From Malurus cyaneus samueli (taxonomy: Eukaryota; Chordata; Aves; Passeriformes; Maluridae), in assembly GCA_009741485.1 (NCBI GenBank), contig CM019214.1, positions 9,270,543 to 9,334,542 on the forward strand: 64,000 nt of DNA, in the 5' to 3' direction. Positions 13,062 through 24,290 of the stretch are shown here, one piece after another. The notes beneath the pieces were generated by a model. The model had not been told where the DNA came from and made no database searches. It saw nothing but the letters and a program-made list of their open reading frames with translations. How positions within the stretch are numbered: the first letter of the stretch is position 1; each line of letters starts with the position of its first letter. The position numbers and the translations under genes are program-made.

Positions 13062-13166
13062 TGGGGTTATAGCTACCAACAGCTCAGACGAGTCCTCGCG
13101 GTCTGGATCCATGGATTCATTGAAGTCCGTTGGGGAGATCTCACCAGGGTCTTTTCAGAGAGACTC

Positions 13167-13172
13167 TTTATA
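13167..13172 (-). promoter_or_regulatory. LTR TATA box
   Basis: TATAAA on the minus strand, placed where the U3 promoter of the solo LTR should be. It makes the LTR a possible antisense promoter relative to the window. Activity is unknown. Confidence 0.55.
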
Positions 13173-14259
13173 GTCTTTTCGAAAGTGTACAGCAGCAGGC
13201 CAAGGGGCTGTGAAGCACAGGAAAACTGGCCAAGAGTTGGGGAAAGAATGTCCATTGTTTTGTGGGGTGTACAGTATGGGTTGTACGGTTCTCCTCTGCC
13301 TTCGCAGTAAGAGCAGAGCAACCATCCATAACTTACACCTTGTACTCAGCAGCCTAGGAACTGGAACTTGGCAAACATCCCACCTGGATCTGGCTTGGAC
13401 TCCTTTGAGCAAAAGTCCCCCTTTCTCCCCCTTGGGGGTTTTCAGTCTGTGTCCGTCTCGATGATCGTGAGACAGTAGAGGGAATTCCGTACGGTCTCTT
13501 ACAGTGAGGTGCTGAATGCCAGCATGACTGACTGAACGCAGGTTCTGGCTGCTATGAGCACCATCAGGGCCCCCCTGATAATGATGACTTACCCCTTCCC
13601 CAGCTGGAGAGGAGCAGGCCTATGGAAAGCTCCACCGCTTGTAAGTAACTGCTCCTTTCAGCTTCCGTGGCATGTCACATCCATCCTTGAGCTCTTCCAA
13701 AAATTCCCTCCTGGGACTTTTGCTTTCCCCATAACTCGGAGTGATGTGCATCGGCAAGGGGGGAAGATGAGGGTCTCGCTCAGCTCAGTCCTGACGTGTG
13801 TAAATGAAAAGGCTGGGTGGCGGGGGTGGGGTAAGGACAGGCCTGTGGCAGAGTAAATAAATGGCACCCTGCCTGTGTTATGCCAGCGGGGCTCCAGAAC
13901 AGTTCCACGGGCTTTTGTAAATGGGAATTTTCCTCCTCCATCGCTCAAGGGCAGTGCTGTCAAACAGCGTTGCCAGGCTTGTGCCTCATCCAGAGGTCTC
14001 AGACATTTCCCAAGTTGCTCCATTTCAATTTACTTTCATAAAATTATGTTTCCCCTTTTTTATTTTTTTTTTTATTGGGGGGGGGGGGAGGTAAAGCAGA
14101 AAGTGAGCCCAGAAAGCCCTCGGAGAGGCTGTGGTAGAAGGGAAGGGGAGGCAGCAGGTGAGCAAGAAGGGATGGGAGGCTGAGCAAAACCAGACCTTCC
14201 ACAATGCAGGAATTCAAGCTCTTCCCCCCTCGGCTCCCCCTCACACCCTTGTTTGAATT

Positions 14260-14560
14260 TAGCATGTGTCCTCCTATGGCGTTGTAATTACTAAGATTAC
14301 CAAATGAATCTTTTGCTTCTGTACACACCGGGCATTCAGCGGAGCTCTAATAGTTGTCATTAAGTTTTCAGGGAGGTGGGAGAAGACAGATTGAATGCAT
14401 GCACTCCAGCGCTGCGCAGAGCCCATTGATGGCTGCTGAGTAATGATTTTTTTCTAATTGGTGGAGAGCAGCGGCCCTAATGGATGGAGCCTCTCTGTGC
14501 ATTTGCACTGTCTCCTCAATCAATAACCCTCGCTGTGCCTGGCACGGAGGAGTTCCTGAA
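14260..14560. promoter_or_regulatory. Homeodomain-motif-rich block, candidate conserved element
   Basis: Several TAAT-type cores (TTGTAATTACT, CTAATAG, GAGTAATGA, TCTAATTGG, CCTAATGG) and CAATCAATAA are interspersed with non-repetitive CpG-containing sequence. The style resembles deeply conserved developmental enhancers. Conservation is not visible from one sequence. Confidence 0.3.
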
Positions 14561-15125
14561 AGCCCCTTTGTAATAATGGATTGCTGGAGGTTACGCAAAC
14601 CGCTGTCTCCCGCTGAGTCAGCCCTCTGCCAGGCACCTCGCCCTTCCCTGGGCCCCAGCTCTGCATTCGGGACACCCTCAGGGGGCCCTGGCCTGGGGTC
14701 CCTGCCCCATCCCATGGCCACTGTCACCCCGCTTCTCCTGGCCACAGGGAGGGTTTTGTTGCCCGCAGAGCCCGAGCTGGCTCGGAGGAGCAGGAACAGC
14801 TGGGGAGCTTTTTATTGGCTTTGGCTTGGGAAGTTTGGCTTTCTATAGGAGGCTTTGAGGGAGTTTCTTCGCCCTCTCTCTCATCTTTTTACAGAAAAAT
14901 CCGCAGGTCAGATGCCGGGTATTGAGGCTGAAATGGCAGAGAGGTCAGGCTGTGCCGGGCAGGGCTTTTGGCTTGGCCAGAGCACGAGCCCAGCTCAGGG
15001 AGAGCTCTGACTGCCCATTATCCACCAGACACACACAGGCTGTTTGCATCCTAGCCCTCAATGTCCCCCCAGCTCCTGCTTTCGTTTTGAGGGATGTCAT
15101 GCAAGTGAGAGCCACGAGACAGCTC

Positions 15126-15176
15126 TCAAAATTCAACCTCATCAGTGCAAAAAAAATCAAAATTCAACTCATCAGT
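15126..15176 (+). repeat. Two-copy short tandem duplication (31-base period)
   Basis: A word of about 20 bases (tcaaaattcaac...tcatcagt) occurs at 15126-15146 and again at 15157-15176, differing by a single inserted c. An A-rich spacer separates the copies. It looks like a local slippage duplication. Confidence 0.85.
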
Positions 15177-18100
15177 TTCCAGCAGGCAGGTCTGGGGCTG
15201 GGGGCAGAGATGAGAAATTGGATGTTACGGGGAATCTTAAAAGGGAGGCCTCAGCACCGAGTCAACAGCTCAGCCTTCCTCTTCCCCACACAAGAGAGCC
15301 TTTTACTGGAGAAAAAGAGGGGATTTCCATGGTTTGATGAGATTTACAGATGGCTGAGGCTTGCTTTCTTCACTGTTGCTCTGCTTGGGCTCTGTGTCCT
15401 CAGAGCCCACTGCAGAGAATTTCTGAGCCTGTTGTCACTGTAAACTCTACACTGTAACTCCCCCAGGACAGATGCCCATTGCTGGGACCTTTTAACAGTG
15501 AACCTGCCCTTGTTGTGTGATCCAGATCCCCATGACTCAGGGCTCCCAAGGGTCCTGCACTGTGTCTGCTCTTGTCAGCTTTCTAGTGAGGTTTTTATAT
15601 CTTGTTGGATACCTGGGCTTTACCCAGCTGCACAACCCAGGCCATTATCCACCCCAATCTCTGGAAATGAGAGATTCAGCGGAGGAGGGAGGACTTGGGA
15701 TTGCCCAAATTATGTGCCTGTCTGCTGTCAGTTCCACTGTGAATGCAGACAGCCTGGATTTCCTCCAGGACTGAGGTAATTGGCATTTTCTGTTGTCTTC
15801 TCCAATGTTTTGGGGTATTCATAGCTTATAATGATCTCAAATCCTTCTCCCTGAGATCAAAAGTGAATTTAACGTCTGCAACCAGCTTGCTTTAGTTAAA
15901 AGCTGAAAACACAAAAGGGTAAGGCAGGAGAGTTGATTTTGCTGGTAGGGAGGATGTGGCCTCAAAACTTCACACCGAGCCCCAGGCTGAGTCCCTAGAA
16001 AGAGTTCCTTTGGGTCTGGGTGGCAGAGGGCATCTCAGTATGCGAGCAGCACAATCTGCTGATCCCTCCAGGGCTCAGGGCATGGCAAAGAGCAGGACTC
16101 AAAGGAGCTGCATCACCCCAGTAGCCTGGGAACATGAGTGAGGGTATGAAACTTCACATCCTTGCTTGGGAAATTACCACTGGAAAACACCACCCTGGAT
16201 GGACATCAGCAAAGACTGTCTCCATGTTGCCAGGTACACCTTAGCTGCACGGAAGAAGTAGCAAGTAAAGGGTTGTAGAAGAAGAAATATATTTTCTTGG
16301 TTGATGTCCTGGAGAGGGAAAGACTATGGAATTGTTTTAGGAGGTGGAAGGCCGATTCATCCTCATTGTCACTCCTGACTCTCCGTCTGAGTGCTGTGAG
16401 TGATTTCCTCTCCCTTTCACAGGGCAGTCAGTCATACATAAGCTACTTTCTCACAGAGCATGGAATGTCAGAAGGAGAAGGAGGCAGGTGTCTTTGATTC
16501 TCTGTTTTTCAGCCGTGTTTCTCTCCAGGATGTGCAGAGGTCCAGGCAAGAGCAAAGTGAATTCCTCCAGGATTTGTGTCCATCCTGATGCGCCATGGCC
16601 ACAACTCTCCCACCCTTTGTAAGATCATCCCTCAGATCCTCTTGATCCCTGATCCCTGGGATGTCATGGAATGAACCAGCCTCGCTCAGTGGCCTGTGGC
16701 TGCTCTTTGCCTGTGCCTGTGTGCCCAAAGTGACAAAGTGCACACCAGGAGCACAACGTGGTGAAACCCCAGCCTGGAGAGGGAGGCACAGGCAGCAGGT
16801 TAGCAGGCAGAGAGGGGGCAAGAAGAAAGAAGGGGCCAAAGAGCTCCTTTTGTAGAGCACCTGGGACAGAAGGTCTTGGAAGGGAAACCAGAGTGGTGTG
16901 AGGCTGAGGTGAAAGAGCTGAAGCGTCCCAGAGAGACTCCCACAGCAGAGCACAGCACATTCCTCCCTGCTGCTGCCTTGGGAGGGAGGGAAGCTCCCAC
17001 CATCCACAGAGAGACTGGCTCAGCAGAGACTGGAGGCAAGACAATAGAGCAAGATAGACTTACAGAAAATCAGGGTGGAAAGTTTAGAGGAAAGAAGGAG
17101 GAGGGTTGGGGTTTTTTCCTATCTTTAATGAACGTGTTTTAGAATCCTTTCGTAAGGGTTATTATCACTCGAGCAAAGGGGCAGGCCACTTTGGAAGTGT
17201 AACTTGAGCTGGAGAAAGAAACTGTGCCCAGGGAAGGGGAACTGGAGCCCCCAGCAGAATCCTGCTCCTGGAGCAGGGGAAATGTGGTGAGAACTCAGGA
17301 TTGCTGCCTAACAGAGCTCCCAAAAGGGAAATCAGGAAAAGCTCCTTAGTTGGCAGAGAGGAGAAGTCAAAGCAATAGCATAGGATGAATATTCAGGAGC
17401 AGGATTTGGCCCAGCTATCAATCCTGGCTTGCCAGTGCTGATGGTGGCCAAGGGAAAGGATTTGTCTCATCCACTCTCTGTCACAGCTGTGTTAACTCAT
17501 CGGTGCTGCAGGAGTTAAATGTAACATTTTCAGAGCCAGACCACACTTCACCTGCACTACAACAGTGAGAAGATCAGGGCAGCCACTGCCCCATGTCCTG
17601 TCACAGCCACAGAGGACTCTGGAGGTGTCACAGCACAACTGTGGCATATCAGAGCACGAGATCACGGGGCCACAGTGCAGCCTGAAGGCATCCAGCTGTT
17701 CACTGACGCTGCTGCTTCTTCACGATCCACTTACTAGAGGGTGTCTCATATAAATCAAACTGGAAATATTTCCATAAACTCTACTTTCTGTAGTTTTTGG
17801 AACCAGAGAAGACCCGTGGACTCATCCAGGAGCTCTGGTGAGGGGCATTACAATGGAGAGGGAAGTGTTTTCTGTTTTGCTGCAGTGCCAACCTGCCTGT
17901 CTGAGAAGCAAGTCAGCACACAAAGCAGTGCCAGATGCCCTCTCTTGCTCATGGCCATCAACTTTTATTCTTTGTTTATTTGCAATTCTGCTTAATCTAG
18001 AGGAAATCATCTTCACTTGGGAAGTATAGCATTATCTTCATTTACAAAACGCACAACTTTTTCACCTGCACTTGTGATTTCTGACCTGCCCTGACGACTC

Positions 18101-18315
18101 CTTGAGGACTCCAGACCTGTCCTCTGTAGCTTCTTTTCTTGACTTTTCTCTGTGCTTTAGAAAAACAATGCCAGGCAAATTAGACAAACCAGGATCTTTC
18201 CAAACTGTCCCCATGAACAAGCCCATGTTGCCATAATTTCCACCAAAAAGCTTGCAGTGAATGATGTGAGAATACCCACTTCTATTATGGAAAAAATACA
18301 ACAAAACAAAAAAAC

Positions 18316-18376
18316 AAAAGAAAGAAAGAAAGAAAGGAAGAAAGGAAGGAAGGAAGGAAGGAAGGAAGGAAGGAAA
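18316..18376 (+). repeat. (GAAA)n/(GGAA)n microsatellite
   Basis: GAAA units grade into GGAA units over about 60 bases, just before the segment that is duplicated around the N. A shorter (GAAA)n run lies at 18457-18474 after the N. Confidence 0.95.
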
Positions 18377-18551
18377 GACCCCATGCAACAAAAAAAAAAA
18401 TCAGGGACTGAGTGAAAGAAAGTAAAGGAACTAAGGCTCAGTTTCTCTGACAATCNGAAAGAAAGAAAGAAAGACCCCATGCAACAAAAAAAAAAATCAG
18501 GGACTGAGTGAAAGAAAGTAAAGGAACTAAGGCTCAGTTTCTCTGACAATC
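18373..18551 (+). repeat. Exact 83-base duplication flanking a single N (probable assembly artefact)
   Basis: Bases 18373-18455 and 18469-18551 are identical, including an 11-base A run. They are separated by one N at 18456 and a short GAAA run. A perfect repeat across a one-base gap at a microsatellite is the signature of two overlapping contig ends left unmerged. The true sequence probably has one copy. The open frame that crosses the N on the minus strand is meaningless. Confidence 0.85.
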
Positions 18552-21342
18552 AAAGTGACACAGCTTGCATGAGAATTTATTTCACTATGCTTGTTCAGCA
18601 CACACCAGGCTCCCAGGAGGGTGTTTCAGATCCCATTTCCTAACTTTCCTGATTGGAACCGAGGCTTGCATTTACTTGGCTTTTTCATTTTGTGCTATCA
18701 TTCAGAGTCCTGCTTGATTTCTTACAATCTCCCTGCCTGTTGTGCCTCACCCTCTTCCCAGCCCCAAAATAGAGAGGACGTGCCAGTGACCGCAGCTCCA
18801 GCAAACTTCAGTAAATTCCTGCCCCTGTCCCAGCAGGACACAGTCCCTTCTCAGAGCTCAGAGGCGTGACCCAGCCCATGGCTATTTACAGCAGTCAAGA
18901 GTTCAACTTGTTTTCCCAAAGCAAGTTCTCATTATAGCTCAGGGTAAAGGCTGCCTAAGAAAAGCAGAAACATCTCTTCCATGCTTTCCAGCTCTGGAAA
19001 AAAAACAGCTGAACTGGCCCCTGTGATGGTCTCCAGAGCCTCCTAGAACATGGAGTTATACAGCCATGAGAGGAGCCAAGGGAAAAGGATCCTGGGTGAA
19101 TTTTGGAGGTGTTCCCACACACACAGCAGCTTTTCACTCTGCACACAACCACTGGCCAAAGAACTGCAGCATCCAAGACCCACAGCTGGCCTGAGGGTCT
19201 AGGTCCTGGCATCTCATCCTTCTTTCTCCCCACATTACTTTAATTTGACACAAGAAAATTTCTTCTTCCAAGTGCTGTTTCAGTTCAGTCTTGCTTCTTT
19301 TGGGTTTTTTTTAGATGCTGTAGGAATACCATTGGTTTGGAGCAAGAGATCTCTGCGTTTGATTACACATCTTGGAGCAGAAGACCAAATTGGTATTTAA
19401 TAAACCATCACCTTTGCCAAAAGCAGCATAATCAAATCCTGTGAAATGGGCAATTGCTGCAGCGGAGATAGCTTGAGCTGGTGTGCTGGCAGAGCGACAG
19501 CTGCTCGTCTCTTGGCTACTGCTGAGCCAGGTTCAAGAGCCTGAACACGGCTTTGAGCTCTGGCAGCCATTCTCAGAGGCACTGCACGCTCAAGAATCCC
19601 AAGGGCAGCAAACCCCCCTTGCATCAGTGCCTGCCACCCAGTCTGGGAAGTGGCTTTGCATCGGCTCCAAGAGCAAGAGGCAAAAGAGTGAGCGAGAGAG
19701 AGAGATGTTCACTCAAACTGGCAGCTGCCTTTTGTTTCACGATGGCAGCTGCCAGCAAGAGACAGGCAGGGCAAGGGGAAAACACACAAGAGCAACACGC
19801 TAGATGCAAAGCATATTACACGCTAGATTTAAAATAAAATAGCATGCATGAGGGGTAAATATTCAGCATAATGCATGACGACTCGGCCCCGTCATTCTCC
19901 TTCCATTTCCTAGGAGCTGTGGGACTGCATCTCCCAGGGCTGCTCTGGCCATCCTGGAAGAAAAGACGGGGGCAACAGTCAAATTCTATAAGCAAAGGAA
20001 CCAAGTGCCTAAACATTGACTTTTTCCATCCACTTGAGACAGGTGAAAGGAGAAATATCACTTCAGTGGAGAAGGGTGGTCTGTGGATGATCCTGTACAG
20101 TAGGCTTGTTGTTTCTCTCACTTTTTGACAGCTCACTTGCTTCCTCTCCTTGTGGGACTTTATTCCAGTCAGTTTGATGCTTTTGGCAGGGTGATGGCTT
20201 TGGAGCCTGATCCCCCCTCCTCTGCAGAGGCAGTGCTGGCAGCAGCTCTGCTCATCTTTCTCCTCCTCCACCTCAGCCTCCCAGCACCACCTCCTGCACC
20301 AGGGGAAGCCCTTTGTCACTCCAGGATCCAGTCAAACAGCTGCTGGGACCCGGGCAATGCTGAACAAGATCTGTATCTGCATCATTCAGGGATGCTGTTC
20401 CTGCATCCTTCAGGGCTGAAGGACCATCCCTGCTCCTTTGCCTCCTCATCCACCCCTGTGTTGCTCCTCAGACAGGCGTGCCAGCAAGGGTGGCATGACA
20501 TTTCCCACCTTTTTCCCGAGTGCAGATTTTGACAGCACAGTGAATCTGTCTCTGGGCCCCCTGACACTGCAGCAAAAACACTTTGGCCGTGTGGCACTCA
20601 CTCCACTGGTTTGGATTTATTTGAATGGTTCTGACAGGCCAACTTTGTACCAGCAGCTTCTTCTGCCAGATCAGATATTGTTTACCCATCCTACTTTAAC
20701 TTTATGCCATGTTCAATATCTTCTCTCCACACCAAGCTCACTTGATGCCAGATCAGGTATCGTCTGTCCTCCCTCGGCCAGCGCAGAGTAAAGCTGCCGT
20801 GTGTCCCCTGTCACACACTCTGCTCATTCAGCAGAGATGTCAGCACATCCCTGGTCCTGCTCCGGGGCTGTTCCTCCTGCTGAGTGCCCCGGTGGAGCAT
20901 GGATGTGGCATTCACCGCCGGGGAAAACCTGAGTTTGAGTTCAAGCTGATAGCCCCCTTTAAAAAAAAATTAAAGTAAATAAATAAATAAAAACAGGTTA
21001 ATGTTTAGCCAGAGCTAATTCAAGTTAGTCAAACCACACTAAAAAAAAGGCACCTTTTCTTTATTTACGTGTAGTGATCAGGGCATGTAAACATACCTGA
21101 AAAGGGTGACTGGGCTCCTTTTTATGCAAGAAATGTTTCAGAGGGATCCAAGGAACTGGGACTTTTTTACATGCAAGGTAGAGAAAGAAACGTTTTGTCT
21201 GAGAGCAAAGTGACTCTAAATGTGGCCATTGAGATAAAATGGGGGGGGGGTTCAGCTCCTGCATGCAAGAGTACCATTCCTCAAAGACAGCTTTTTCCTG
21301 TTTCATTTTCTTTACGTTTATTTTAAGTGAAGCTCTTTTCTA

Positions 21343-21344
<2 letters not shown>
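18552..21344. other. Unique non-coding DNA
   Basis: No gene or interspersed repeat recognised. A short (AAAT)n run lies near 20975-20992 and a 10-base G run at 21241-21250. Confidence 0.5.

Positions 21345-21390
<46 letters not shown>
21345..21390 (+). repeat. 46-base poly-T tract
   Basis: An uninterrupted run of 46 T, the longest homopolymer in the window. On the minus strand it is a poly-A preceded by ATTAAA six bases upstream. A retroposed 3' tail is conceivable, but no target-site duplication or parent gene is recognisable, so an expanded homopolymer is equally likely. Length in an assembly is unreliable. Confidence 0.9.
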
Positions 21391-21392
<2 letters not shown>

Positions 21393-21429
21393 GTTTTAAT
21401 CTTTGTATAGAACACACTCTGTGACCCTG

Positions 21430-21780
21430 ACAGAGGGAAAGCGGCGGAGCCCTACCTCCTCCATGAATGTGTTTAGAAACAGTAAGTGATCAAAGTCAGC
21501 GCCGTGAGAGCCGCGCCTGAGTTCCCCCTCTCGCCACGCGCTCCCGGTTTTGACAGACTGCATCGTTTGCTCTGTTGATGTATCAGGATTTCATACCCTA
21601 TGAATATTCACGGCGCATATTAAATTAACCAGGTGAGAAAATACAGGTTTGTTTTGCATGTTAACTCCGTGTTAACGCTGCCCCTAAGTGGTTAAGTTGG
21701 TTTATTGCAAGTTAATTAGCCCTCATTCCGGGCAGTTTGGTGGTTTTTTTTATTTATTTATTCGCGGAAGACTGTCGTGG
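21430..21780. promoter_or_regulatory. Candidate conserved regulatory element with paired GTTAAC sites
   Basis: Mixed CpG and AT-rich unique DNA. Two perfect GTTAAC palindromes (21660-21665 and 21671-21676) have starts 11 bases apart, about one helical turn. They are followed by AAGTGG and TTAAG words typical of NKX2-type sites and by several TTAATTA-like cores. The element type is inferred from motif density only. Confidence 0.35.
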
Positions 21781-23084
21781 CTTTTTCTCTTCCAGCTTCG
21801 TGCCTAGACCTCGCCTCTCTGTCTAGTCTGTGTTTGTTTCCTACTCTGTGTGGGTTTCACAAAACTGCAACATTTACAGTCAACTCAGCTTGGAAGGCGC
21901 ACGTAGAGGAAAACACGGATGCCTACTACACATTTATTACTCAATCCAAGCAAGGCTGTGATCCTGTTAGCAGGCTCCTCTCCCTCTGCTCGTTTTAATT
22001 AGCATTTCAAGGGATGCTTGGTAGTGCAAGCTGGTGAAGTCAGAAGTTATCATGGGCTGCCTTTTGCATCTTTCCTCCTTCATCGATGTGCCACTTCAAG
22101 AACATTTCATCACCCGAGCAAGCCTTTACTCAACCCTGATATCTTCTCAAGCCTTGCTATTTATCCTCGTGTTCCCATCCTTCTGCATGGATCCAAGGTC
22201 ACACCTTCTCCTCTCAGGACACCTGGTTGCTGTTGGAGAGGTGTGTGGGTACACTGAGCAGAGCTGAGCCTCCTTCACGGTGTGTTCTCCTCCACCTGCC
22301 CCGTGGGGAGAAGAAGGAAGGCAGCAGCTTGAATCTTGGTGGCTCTGAAGGGCCTCACACCAACGGAGACTTGATAAAACTTCCAACCGAACAACCTTTT
22401 AAAATCTCCCTCCTCGCTTTAGCTTCTTCCAGGCTGTGGTCAGGGAGCTTGGCTCTGCTCCCTGGTTTGGTTTTCAGTTGCCAAACTGCCTCCCAGAGAA
22501 GTGGGGTGACCACTGTGACACCTTCAAAGCAGCTTTTCATTTCTGAAGAGTTCTCCAGCTTCTTTTGGGATGGTGGGGAGGAGAAAGTGCACCCTGATGC
22601 TGACCCTGCCTCATCCTCCTCGGGGGCTGGGGTCCAAACAGGCAGGGTTAAGCCAGCAGCAGGCAGAGTGCTTCACACACTGGCCTTGCACCTCCAGAGA
22701 GCTGGAGGTAATTCTCAGTGCAGTCTCCAGCTGAGGAAAGCAAGCCTGGTCAATATTGCAGCAGCAGACACCTGCATGCCTGCACTGCACCAGGCAGCAG
22801 AGTTATCCATCCCTGCTCAGCCTGTGCTGGCAGCACAGGGAGAGGAAAGCGATGAAGAGCACGAGCAGTGCAGCTCAGGATGCTTGGATATATTGGCAGG
22901 ATCTTTCTCTTGATTATCAGCCTCTTCTTTCTGTAAGCTCTAAAAGAAGAGCATAAAAAAAAACAAGAGCAGTGAATCTTCAGGAAGGTCTCCAGTCTTT
23001 GGCAGAGAGCACAGGCTGCTTTTCCATCACGCCAGCACTGCCCTTCACCTTGAATGAGCGACATTTGTCTCCTTTCCCCTTCTC
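21781..23084. other. Unique non-coding DNA with a long but unrecognised open frame
   Basis: A 228-codon plus-strand frame at 22227-22913 is the longest in the window. Its translation shows no domain, signal peptide or family resemblance, and other strands and frames are also open across it, so I do not call it a gene. Confidence 0.45.
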
Positions 23085-23480
23085 TCTGGAGGCAGCAGCC
23101 CGGAGTCCGGGGAGGCTGCCTGGAGCTCGGAGCAGCCAAACGCCGCCTCCCTGCAGCTGCTCCCGGTGCCGGGGCTCCGAGGGAGATGCCTGGCCTTGCC
23201 AAGGAGGGGCTGGGGAGCGAAATGGGGACGAGCAGCCATCCGTCCTTTTCCCGGTGCCCTGCTCCTGCCGCGGAGCGCTGCCCGCATCCCGGCCTTGCGC
23301 AGCGCGCTCGGACACGGGTTAAGGAGTCCAGGCACCGGGATACCCAAGGTGCCAGAGGATCTCACTCTTCTGAAAGGGGCTTTGGGAGGGCAGTGACAGC
23401 GGCACTTTTATAGGGTCCCTCTGCTTCTTAAAAATCGGCCGCCGCGTCTCCCTGGTGCCGTGTTTTCCGTCGGAGCTGAG
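23085..23480. promoter_or_regulatory. CpG island
   Basis: By eye about 23 CpGs fall in the 260 bases from 23085 to 23345, with more at 23430-23480, in strongly GC-rich sequence. Such islands in birds usually mark promoters or developmental regulatory DNA. Overlapping open frames on both strands reflect GC content and contain no recognisable protein. Confidence 0.55.
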
Positions 23481-24290
23481 GGAATCTGCATGGAAACGCA
23501 GGGACTACCTTAAATACCCCTAACTAAGCCTTCTTGAAACTCCTATTAAAATACGAACACCGCAGTCAAGACGGCAGGCTGGAGGTCTGCCCAGTGGCCA
23601 AATAAATCAAAATATTCCAGATATCCTGTTTGCAAGCGCCCATTAAAGCCTGACAACTGGCTAATACCAAAGGCAGCGTGGATCTGAAAGATAGAAAATA
23701 CGTGACCCTTCCTGCGAAGCAGCCCGGGTTTATTTCTTGCTTTATCAAAGCAGGGAAAAAAAAAAACCCTGCTTTAATGCCGTTCTCTTCCCAGGAACTG
23801 CAGAAAAGGGCTGCTGGTGGCCCAGTGAGATGCTCAGGGCAGCTGGGCTGTAAGGCACCCCCAGCCCCCTGGCCAGCAGCAGCCACCAGCCATCCTCTGC
23901 CAGGGACCCCCTGCCCAGGACCGTGGCCCAAATCCCGGTGCCAGGGCTCAGGCAAGCTTGAAAAACAGCCCTTTATCTGCATTTGCTGCCTTGATGACGT
24001 CCGCAGGCACATTCTGTGCTCTTTATCTGTTTTCTCAAATAAATTAATAAATAAAAGAGAGAGAGGCTGGAAATAAGGGCAGAGAAAATGAACAGATTTT
24101 GATCTAGTAAGCAATTTAAATCTGGGCTGGCAAGCCGCGTTCGTTCATTCATTAATTCTGCCGTGTGCTCAGAAAACCCCAGCAGGACTCTCTTCCTGCG
24201 CGAGAACTTCCGACTGTGAAATAAACCCCGCGTAACCAGATTAGCTATGAGGTATGTATCAGCCAGGTCTTAGGCATTAATTCAAGCGTA
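23481..24290. promoter_or_regulatory. Motif-rich candidate regulatory region downstream of CpG island
   Basis: AT-rich blocks with TTAAATA, TTAATTC and CATTAATTC words and scattered CpG (23480-23700 and 24110-24290) border a GC-rich part at 23800-23960. No repeat family was seen. The density of homeodomain cores suggests developmental enhancer DNA. A 182-codon minus-strand frame across it has no recognisable content. Confidence 0.3.

Larger units (their letters stand above)
12872..13503 (-). mobile_element. Solo LTR of an endogenous retrovirus (avian type), minus orientation
   Basis: Read on the minus strand, the element starts TGTAAGAG and ends GTGACA, the TG...CA ends expected of a retroviral LTR. 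In the right order it carries a TATAAA box (13167-13172) and an AATAAA poly-A signal (12977-12982), defining U3, R (roughly 13140-12960) and a U5 of about 90 bases. The flanking pentamers, gtggg on the left and gtgag on the right, could be a 5-base target-site duplication with one mismatch. No gag, pol or env coding sequence and no second LTR lie nearby, so this looks like the product of LTR-LTR recombination. The length of 632 bases is ordinary for an LTR. The family is not assigned: a 5-base duplication would point to an ERVL- or ERV1-like integrase rather than ERVK, but the mismatch leaves this open. Confidence 0.75.
13504..18315. other. Unique non-coding DNA
   Basis: No gene recognised. 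The stretch contains a 12-base G run at 14077-14088 directly after a T-rich tract, a motif-dense block at 14260-14560, a 31-base-period duplication at 15126-15176, and a purine-rich part around 16800-17140. Confidence 0.5.

Noticed and set aside
12872..13503. Complete endogenous provirus
   Set aside because: Only one LTR and no internal gag, pol or env sequence on either side; consistent with a solo LTR.
18157..18549. Open frame reading through the N
   Set aside because: Created by the microsatellite and the false duplication around position 18456; its protein contains the duplicated segment and an X.
22227..22913. Longest open frame in the window (228 codons, plus strand) as a gene
   Set aside because: No recognisable domain, no splice or promoter context, and overlapping open frames on the other strand. 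Expected by chance in 64 kb of moderately GC-rich DNA.
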